Below are positions 58,588 to 64,000 of a DNA stretch of 64,000 nucleotides, one piece after another. Below the pieces are notes generated by a model, which saw nothing but the letters and a program-made list of their open reading frames with translations, ran no database searches and had not been told where the DNA came from. The stretch's first letter is position 1, and each line of letters starts with the position of its first letter. Position numbers and translations under genes: made by a program. Source of the DNA: Candidatus Planktophila versatilis (GTDB taxonomy: Bacteria; Actinomycetota; Actinomycetes; Nanopelagicales; Nanopelagicaceae); contig NZ_CP016774.1 of NCBI RefSeq assembly GCF_002288105.1, positions 868,001-932,000 of the forward strand, read 5' to 3'.

Positions 58588-59394
58588 CTAACCCCAAGGT
58601 CTGGCGTCTACCGGATCTTCCCAGCTTGGAATTGGCGCTTGCAGTGGTTGATCAATCCAGCAGAATCTGCCATTGACCGAATCACTTTCACTACTTACTA
58701 ACTTAAGCACAAGATCCATCGCCTTCTTGGGATCATCCCCGCCAGTCTGATCTACCCAATCAACCCAGGCTTTGTAATCTTTACCTACCTCACCAAGTGC
58801 CTCTGCCTTGGCCTTAATATCGCCCCACATATCACTTCGAACATCACCTGGATGAATCACATTTGCAGTCACCCCTGAGCCAGCAACTTCGGCCGCAAGA
58901 TGTCTGGTGAGTTGGTTCAGCGCCGCTTTAGAAGTTCCGTAGGCGCTATTAAGTGGGCCTGGTGGATGCAAGGAGGCAGCAGAAGTTAAATTGATAATTC
59001 TGCCCCACTTGCTCTTAAGCATTCCAGGTAGGAATGAACGAGCGGTGTAATAGGGCGCGATGGCATCGATAATGATGGTGCGTACCCATTCGCCTGGATC
59101 GGTATTTTGGATGAGATCAATGGGTCCAAATACTCCTGCTGCATTTACAAGGATCTGCACAGCGCCATGCTCTTTTGAAACCTGCTTCTCAAGCTTTTCA
59201 ACAAAGGAGTTATCGCTGACATCACCGGTGATACTTGTGATCATCGACTTCTGAGAAGCCGACAATGCACTTGTATCAAGTGCCGAACGTGAGACTGCAA
59301 TAACTTGGTGGCCTTGGTCAGCCAGACCTAACGCAATCTGGCGCCCGATTCCACGACTAGCACCTGTTACAAGAGCAAGTTTTGCAGCCGACAT
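58588..59394 (-). CDS. Short-chain dehydrogenase/reductase
   Basis: A second SDR, 268 residues, with TGASRGIGRQ (near 11), VNAAGVFGP (near 84) and YGTSK (near 154). Its C-terminus is longer and ends in an aromatic, Pro-rich stretch (DQPLQAPIPSWEDP), which differs from its neighbour, so it probably has a different substrate. It lies 5 nt after the mutarotase-like gene. Confidence 0.86.
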   Translation of the reverse strand: MSAAKLALVTGASRGIGRQIALGLADQGHQVIAVSRSALDTSALSASQKSMITSITGDVSDNSFVEKLEKQVSKEHGAVQILVNAAGVFGPIDLIQNTDPGEWVRTIIIDAIAPYYTARSFLPGMLKSKWGRIINLTSAASLHPPGPLNSAYGTSKAALNQLTRHLAAEVAGSGVTANVIHPGDVRSDMWGDIKAKAEALGEVGKDYKAWVDWVDQTGGDDPKKAMDLVLKLVSSESDSVNGRFCWIDQPLQAPIPSWEDPVDARPWG

Positions 59395-59399
59395 CTTTG

Positions 59400-59723
59400 C
59401 TACTTACCTGCGTTCGTTTCGAGATGGAAGACTTCGCGAAGCTCTGTTGAGTTAACAATTCCATCTGAGTTGAACTCCATCAGTGGGCTCATCAATACCG
59501 CCCAGCGGTCGTGTACCTCTGAGTGCCATAACCGATCCCACGCCTCAACATCAGTGATCACTGAATACATCACGAGAACAGGATCATTTTCAAAAATAGT
59601 CATATCTGCAATACCGGACTTTTCTAGTTCGGCAATCAGCTCTGCCCAAATCGCATCGTGGTGCATCTTGTATGTCGCCAAGCTGCCTGGCTTTAAACGC
59701 ATCGTGAACGCTCTTCTTACCAT
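59400..59723 (-). CDS. rhaM: L-rhamnose mutarotase-like protein
   Basis: A 107-residue protein of the RhaM/DUF718 family, which interconverts alpha- and beta-anomers of L-rhamnose or related 6-deoxy sugars. It starts RRAFTMRLKPGSLATYKMHH in part, with the His pair at 21-22 expected at the active site, and EVHDRWAVLM near residue 70. It is co-transcribed with a sugar ABC transporter. The sugar may be L-rhamnose or L-fucose; this is inferred from family. Confidence 0.87.
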   Translation of the reverse strand: MVRRAFTMRLKPGSLATYKMHHDAIWAELIAELEKSGIADMTIFENDPVLVMYSVITDVEAWDRLWHSEVHDRWAVLMSPLMEFNSDGIVNSTELREVFHLETNAGK

Positions 59724-59762
59724 TTTTTCCTCTTTCTCTTCTCAATCGGTCTTATGGGTGGA

Positions 59763-61268
59763 CTATTCGTTAATTAATTTGATGAGCTCGCCATCATCAA
59801 CACCGGAGACCTCACGTGTACTGACACCATCTTTGACTACAACTATGCGATCGCACAAGGTAGTTAACTCAGAGATTTCCGTTGACCTAAATAAGATGCC
59901 CTTACCTTCAGCAGCAACTTCGCGAACAAGGCGGAAAAGCTCGACTTTGGCTCCAATATCTACACCTCGGGTTGGGTCATCGAGCAGGACAAGTCCTGGG
60001 CTTATTTCCAGCCATTTGCCGATAACTACCTTCTGTTGGTTACCGCCAGATAGATTTCCTACATTTACTTGAACGCCCTCAGTTTTAATCACAAACTTAT
60101 CAACTAGCCTCATGGCAGTTGCAGCCATCGCTTTTTTAGAGATCAATAGCGTTCCTTTTTTATCTCCACCGATGGCAACGTGAGATAAATTATCTGAAAC
60201 TGTTCGCTCCAGCATCAGCCCTACCCGTTTACGATCCGCTGGAATCAAAGCAACACCATCGCGCACTGAATTCTGAGGACTTAAATGGGTCTTTTCAACG
60301 CCTTGCACAGTGACCGTGCCTGCCACCTTTGGCCGCGCTCCAAAGAGCGTTTCTAGTAGTTCATCGGCGCCAGAACCAATGAGCCCAGCAACGCCAACAA
60401 TTTCACCTGCTGCAACGTTTAGCGAAATGTCTAAAACCTGCTTACCATTACTGAGGTTCTTCACTTCCAAGACTTTTTCCGCACTTGCATATAAATCGGC
60501 ACTGCCCGTTTTCTTGGCCATGGAGGACGCGGCTTTTTCTCCCACAATTCCACCAATGACGGTAGGAATGTCGAGCTCCGTGGTGGGTTTTGAAAAAACA
60601 AGCGAGCCATTGCGCATCACAGTGATGTGATCTGCAACTGCAAACACTTCATCTAATCTATGTGAAACATAAAGCACGGTCGTTCCCTGCGCCGGCAAAG
60701 CTTTCACTAGGTCAAGTAAGCGCTTACTTTCACGGGCATTGAGGGCAGAGGTGGGTTCATCCAAAATGAGAAGTTTAGGTTTTTCAATGAGAACACGGGC
60801 AAGTTCAATCAGTTGCTGGTCTGAAAGGGGCACTTCTCCGACAATCTGATTGAGATCCACATCGAGTCCAATGGACTTAAGGACCGGTAGCGCGATCTCA
60901 GCCATCTTCTTTCTAGCAATAAATGGGCCGATGCGCATTTCGCGATCTGGAAAAAGATTGGTTAATACATCACGATGCTGAAACAAGCGCAGCTCTTGAT
61001 ACATGATTCCGACACCAAGCTTTGATGCTGATTGCACGGTAAAGGAGGAGAACTTCTCCCCCATGAACTCGATACTGCCCTCATCGGGGGTGACTCCACC
61101 CGAGAGAATCTTCATGAACGTTGATTTGCCAGCCCCATTTTCACCAACAATGGCGTGGACTTTATTCGCTTCTAAATCTAGATCTAATCCGTTGAGGGCT
61201 TTAACCCCACCGTAGCGCTTAGCCAGGCCACGAACGGAGATCACGTTATGAACGCTTTGAGTATTCAA
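59763..61268 (-). CDS. Sugar ABC transporter ATP-binding protein (RbsA/MglA type)
   Basis: Two fused ATPase domains, 501 residues. The first has Walker A GENGAGKST and EPTSALNARE; the second has a degenerate Walker A (GLIGSGADELLE), as usual, with signature LSGGNQQK and DDPTRGVDIGAK. It powers import through the permease upstream. The start is TTG with a strong GGAGGT 6 nt ahead, the only clear TTG start in the window. It is 42 nt after the binding-protein gene. Confidence 0.92.
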   Translation of the reverse strand: MNTQSVHNVISVRGLAKRYGGVKALNGLDLDLEANKVHAIVGENGAGKSTFMKILSGGVTPDEGSIEFMGEKFSSFTVQSASKLGVGIMYQELRLFQHRDVLTNLFPDREMRIGPFIARKKMAEIALPVLKSIGLDVDLNQIVGEVPLSDQQLIELARVLIEKPKLLILDEPTSALNARESKRLLDLVKALPAQGTTVLYVSHRLDEVFAVADHITVMRNGSLVFSKPTTELDIPTVIGGIVGEKAASSMAKKTGSADLYASAEKVLEVKNLSNGKQVLDISLNVAAGEIVGVAGLIGSGADELLETLFGARPKVAGTVTVQGVEKTHLSPQNSVRDGVALIPADRKRVGLMLERTVSDNLSHVAIGGDKKGTLLISKKAMAATAMRLVDKFVIKTEGVQVNVGNLSGGNQQKVVIGKWLEISPGLVLLDDPTRGVDIGAKVELFRLVREVAAEGKGILFRSTEISELTTLCDRIVVVKDGVSTREVSGVDDGELIKLINE

Positions 61269-61309
61269 TGTGTGACCTCCGTTCGTAGTTTGTCCCGGTT
61301 ACTTATTAA

Positions 61310-62407
61310 TTAAGCAGATTCATCTGAGATTGGCTTGAGGTTCTTCTGCCAATCCTTGATGTAACCCTTAACTATTGGGTCGTAGTACTTACGAGTCAAA
61401 GCCTTTGAAGCTGACATTTTCTGCAGCGCTTTGAAGGTAAGTGGTGCTGAACCGAATGGCTCTATGACCTTAGTTGCAGTAACAATTTCTGTTCCTGAGT
61501 CTAAGAAGCCTGGCTTGTTAATCTTGATCTTGTTTCGGAGGCTATCTGCCAACACCTTGACAGGAAGGTATCCCTGAACGAATGGAGTCTGTCCCAAGCT
61601 GATGTGGGCAGTTCCATTTGCAAGTGCTTCGAGGTTTCCGGTTGTGAGGTCATAGCCGCCACCAATTGCCTTTGATGATGGAGCAGCTGCATTTACTTTA
61701 CCGATGCTTTCAACATCGGGAGCGCAGAGACCGACCATTGCAAGTGCGTCTGGATTCGCAGCAAGAAGTCCTTGCCATGCAGCGAAGTTAGCTGCTGAGT
61801 CAACCTTGACATCTGATGGTCCAATGATCTTGACCCCAGAAGCCTTAGCAAGACTTTCTAGCACACCTTTTTGGCGGTTTTCCAACACTGGGAATCCTGG
61901 GTAGCAGTTTCCAACGATGACACCACCCTTAGCGGTTGTTCCACCGATCTTATCTAGGACCATCTTTCCAAGAAGGCGTCCAGATTCAACTGACTTTTCA
62001 CCAACATATGGTCCGTTAACTCCTTCGCCAAGTCCGTTAAACATAACGATAGGTGTTCCGGCCTTAATGATTGTGTTCAGTCCCTTAACCATGGAAGCAG
62101 CAGGAACAGAAGTTGCAATCCCGTCAACACCAGATGCGGCTAGGTTTTGCACCGCAGTGAGTTGAGCATCGCCTTCAGCACCAGCTGGGCCAGTTACTAC
62201 GAGCTTTACATTGAGATCTCTAGCAGCCATTTGGGCTGCATCGATAATTTGTTGAATGAATGGATTACCAATCACGTGTACTACGAAACCGATTGTCAGT
62301 CTCTTCTGCGCAGCCTGCGCAGGAGTGGCTACTGCGCTAGCAGAAAAAACCAACGCAGTAACAACTGCTATTGCACTAAAACGTGCACTACGGCTCTTGA
62401 TTGTCAT
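61310..62407 (-). CDS. Sugar ABC transporter substrate-binding protein
   Basis: A 365-residue periplasmic-binding family 1 (ribose-type) protein with a signal peptide ending near residue 32 (ATPAQA). The mature start KRLTIGFVVHVIGNPFIQQ in part is the usual beta1-alpha1 segment. No lipobox Cys is present, as in PstS. Ligand residues are not readable; the neighbouring mutarotase suggests a deoxy sugar. Confidence 0.9.
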   Translation of the reverse strand: MTIKSRSARFSAIAVVTALVFSASAVATPAQAAQKRLTIGFVVHVIGNPFIQQIIDAAQMAARDLNVKLVVTGPAGAEGDAQLTAVQNLAASGVDGIATSVPAASMVKGLNTIIKAGTPIVMFNGLGEGVNGPYVGEKSVESGRLLGKMVLDKIGGTTAKGGVIVGNCYPGFPVLENRQKGVLESLAKASGVKIIGPSDVKVDSAANFAAWQGLLAANPDALAMVGLCAPDVESIGKVNAAAPSSKAIGGGYDLTTGNLEALANGTAHISLGQTPFVQGYLPVKVLADSLRNKIKINKPGFLDSGTEIVTATKVIEPFGSAPLTFKALQKMSASKALTRKYYDPIVKGYIKDWQKNLKPISDESA

Positions 62408-62469
62408 CTTTTCCCTCTCCTTCTTTTCTATTCAAGCAATGCTCCCGATGAGCAAGGTTGAAACTTATT

Positions 62470-63450
62470 TTAACTCGCTCGATTTTTCCGAACTCGAACA
62501 ATTTGATCCACACCGATTGCAAAGATAATGACGAGCCCGGTTACCAGGGTGCTCCACACGGCATCGATACCCAAGAAGACAATGCCTACTCCGATAACTC
62601 CCACAATGAGTGCACCGACTAATGAGCCCCAAACTGTTCCGGCTCCACCTGAAAGTGGAGTTCCGCCAATGATTGCCGCTGCCACAACTGGCAGTAGCAA
62701 GTTAGCTCCCGTACTTGGATCAACTGCTCCTCTAAAACCAAGGAAGAGGATTCCACCGATGCCAGAGACAACACCCATAAGTGTGCAGGTGAGAATCTTG
62801 ATTTTCTTGGTTGGTATACCAGCTAGACGCGCCGCCTCTGGATTGCTACCAATAGCAAGAATTCGATATCCAAAACGAGTCTTATGCAAAGTCAGATGAA
62901 GTACCAGAAATGCAAATACCACGAAAATCAAAATAAAAGGTACTGGTGTTTCAATATCGCCACCGAGAACTCTAAAGAAGATATTCTCAGTAAGTTTCTT
63001 ATCAGTTGGAACAACAGAACCTGACTTATTTGAGATCAGAGAAAGACCCTGAAATATTGAAGCCGTGCCTAAGGTGACAATGATTAAGGGAAGTCTCATC
63101 ACAACTGTGAGCACACCGTTGATTGCTCCCATAAAACCACCAGCGCCAATTCCTAAAATGATTGCAATCCAGACCGGAACTCCGGCAATCATGGAAAGAC
63201 CTGCAACCACAGCAGAAAGATTAAGGATCCAACCGAATGAGAGATCAATTTCTCCCATTGAAAGTAGATAGACAATGCACCCGGCAAGTAACGCTGAGAT
63301 GGAATAGCTCGCAGCAAGATTAAGAAGGTTTTCAGGCTTTAAAAATGTTGGGCGCAGCGCTCCCACAATGCCGACTAGAACAAGGAGGGCGACAATAACG
63401 CTCGCCTCTTCTGGAAATTTAACTCGACGAGATTTAGCCTTCTGCGCCAT
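62470..63450 (-). CDS. Sugar ABC transporter permease (RbsC type)
   Basis: A 326-residue permease with 8-10 helices. It contains GEIDLSFGWILNLSAVVAG in part, NGVLTVVMRLPLIIVTLGT in part and the GTPLSGGAGTVWGS segment near the end, all characteristic of the RbsC family. It is the first gene of the operon, behind GAGGAT. There is one permease gene, so it likely acts as a homodimer. Confidence 0.92.
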   Translation of the reverse strand: MAQKAKSRRVKFPEEASVIVALLVLVGIVGALRPTFLKPENLLNLAASYSISALLAGCIVYLLSMGEIDLSFGWILNLSAVVAGLSMIAGVPVWIAIILGIGAGGFMGAINGVLTVVMRLPLIIVTLGTASIFQGLSLISNKSGSVVPTDKKLTENIFFRVLGGDIETPVPFILIFVVFAFLVLHLTLHKTRFGYRILAIGSNPEAARLAGIPTKKIKILTCTLMGVVSGIGGILFLGFRGAVDPSTGANLLLPVVAAAIIGGTPLSGGAGTVWGSLVGALIVGVIGVGIVFLGIDAVWSTLVTGLVIIFAIGVDQIVRVRKNRAS

Positions 63451-63480
63451 GCCTGCTCATCCTCTCCGATGATTGCATCC

Positions 63481-63496
63481 ATGGAATCCTTTCCAT
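63481..63496. promoter_or_regulatory. Operator-like palindrome of the sugar operon
   Basis: ATGGAA and TTCCAT arms flank TCCT. It lies just downstream of the predicted start point (+7 to +22), a position where a LacI- or GntR-type repressor would block transcription. No regulator gene is in view. Confidence 0.55.
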
Positions 63497-63509
63497 GCGC
63501 AATATGGGT

Positions 63510-63538
63510 ATAAAACTCCCAATCCGCCTGGATGTCAA
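63510..63538 (-). promoter_or_regulatory. Promoter of the sugar transport operon
   Basis: On the minus strand -35 TTGACA (63538-63533) and -10 TTTTAT (63515-63510) are 17 nt apart, giving a leader of about 50 nt before the permease ATG. The remaining gap to the DeoC stop (63541-63636) shows no gene and no clear terminator. Confidence 0.65.
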
Positions 63539-63636
63539 TAGGTTTTTGGCAAGTGTTGCTGGGGTTTCCCTAGCCAGGAGAGAGTTCGTGGGCTGAAATG
63601 ACGGGCGAGGAGGATCACTCCCTTATCGGCTACCTT

Positions 63637-64000
63637 TCAGTAACTCTTTGTCTCAGCGCTACTCGTATCAGAGATTATTTCAATCCCGGCACTGGTACCA
63701 AGTAAAGATGCACCTGCTGCAATGAGCGCGCGAGCTTGGGCTAAATGCTTAATGGAACCAGAGGCTTTAACCAAAACTCCACCCTTGGCACGCGCTACTA
63801 AATATCGCACGCTCTCAGGGTTTGCAGTCTCTATCTGGCCACTGCTTGCATTCTTTAAATATGCCACACCGGCTTCCATCGAAAGCTGCACTGCCAACTC
63901 CTTCTCTGCTTCCGTTAGCAGCGGAAGTTCTAACATCACTTTGATCGGAACACCGGATGCGCGCACCACACCCGCTATATCTTCCCGGAACTCGTCATAC
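63637..64000 (-). CDS. deoC: Deoxyribose-phosphate aldolase family protein, partial (5' end outside window)
   Basis: The last 120 residues of a DeoC/LacD-type class I aldolase; the frame stays open to the window edge. The Schiff-base lysine is in AYLKNASSG, the second Lys in VLVKASGSIK, and LLGTSAGIEII is the phosphate-binding end. In canonical DeoC the Lys sits in KTSTG; here it is KNASSG, so the substrate may differ. Aldolases of this type split deoxyribose-5-phosphate or a related 2-keto-3-deoxy sugar. It is upstream of the sugar operon promoter. Confidence 0.85.
   Translation of the reverse strand, partial: YDEFREDIAGVVRASGVPIKVMLELPLLTEAEKELAVQLSMEAGVAYLKNASSGQIETANPESVRYLVARAKGGVLVKASGSIKHLAQARALIAAGASLLGTSAGIEIISDTSSAETKSY

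Overview
The window reads as chromosome from a small-genome planktonic actinobacterium, most like the freshwater acI group (Nanopelagicales, Candidatus Planktophila or Nanopelagicus). This rests on actinobacterial protein families throughout, base composition near balance rather than GC-rich, very short gaps with many 1-base (TAATG) and 4-base (ATGA) overlaps, and actinobacterial gene order. The order obg-rpmA-rplU-rne-ndk-DUF4233-folC-valS-clpX-clpP2-clpP1-tig-tRNA-rpiB-pepN-HNH-glbO-thioesterase-ettA matches the Mycobacterium tuberculosis chromosome as I remember it. The genus is inference. No phage, insertion sequence or CRISPR array is visible.

Region 1 (1-9.4 kb, minus strand) is a branched-chain amino acid and serine cluster: ilvD, an attenuator with a 15-residue Val/Leu/Ile-rich leader peptide, then ilvB-ilvN-ilvC-serA-leuB-ilvE-cimA (cimA cut by the window edge). 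Together these cover pyruvate or 2-oxobutyrate to valine and isoleucine, a citramalate entry to isoleucine, one leucine step and the first serine step. A DHA2-type exporter (9.4-10.9 kb, plus) separates it from gatC-gatA-gatB (Gln-tRNA amidation), proB-proA (proline) and obg.

Region 2 (18-37 kb, minus) is core growth machinery: rplU-rpmA, an RNase E/G gene with a long leader, the elongation-type wall set mreB-mreC-mreD-mrdA-rodA, ndk, folC, valS, clpX, an MFS transporter, clpP1-clpP2 and tig, followed by tRNA-Pro and tRNA-Gly.

Region 3 (37.4-48.4 kb) is mixed: a secreted collagen-like protein and a secreted Ala-rich protein facing away from each other, rpiB, trmB, pepN, a small membrane protein, an HNH nuclease, a short MscS-like channel, truncated haemoglobin glbO, an MFS transporter, a thioesterase, ettA and tRNA-Arg.

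Region 4 (48.4-57.8 kb) is nutrient handling: pstC-pstA-pstB and pstS, each unit preceded by an 11-nt-period PHO box, then orn, tRNA-His, ppa, amt-glnB, a divergent SHMT-family enzyme, a secreted DUF1524 nuclease and tRNA-Lys. Region 5 (57.8-64 kb, minus) is a sugar uptake and catabolism unit: a DeoC-type aldolase (partial), then, from a promoter with a downstream palindrome, an ABC permease, binding protein, ATPase, L-rhamnose-mutarotase-like protein and two SDR oxidoreductases.

The strongest cross-cutting signal is regulatory: at least 13 genes carry a -10-like hexamer (usually TANNNT, for example TAGACT or TACCCT) ending 6-8 nt before the start codon with no convincing Shine-Dalgarno site, which predicts leaderless mRNAs. 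No gene-free stretch exceeds 300 bases.
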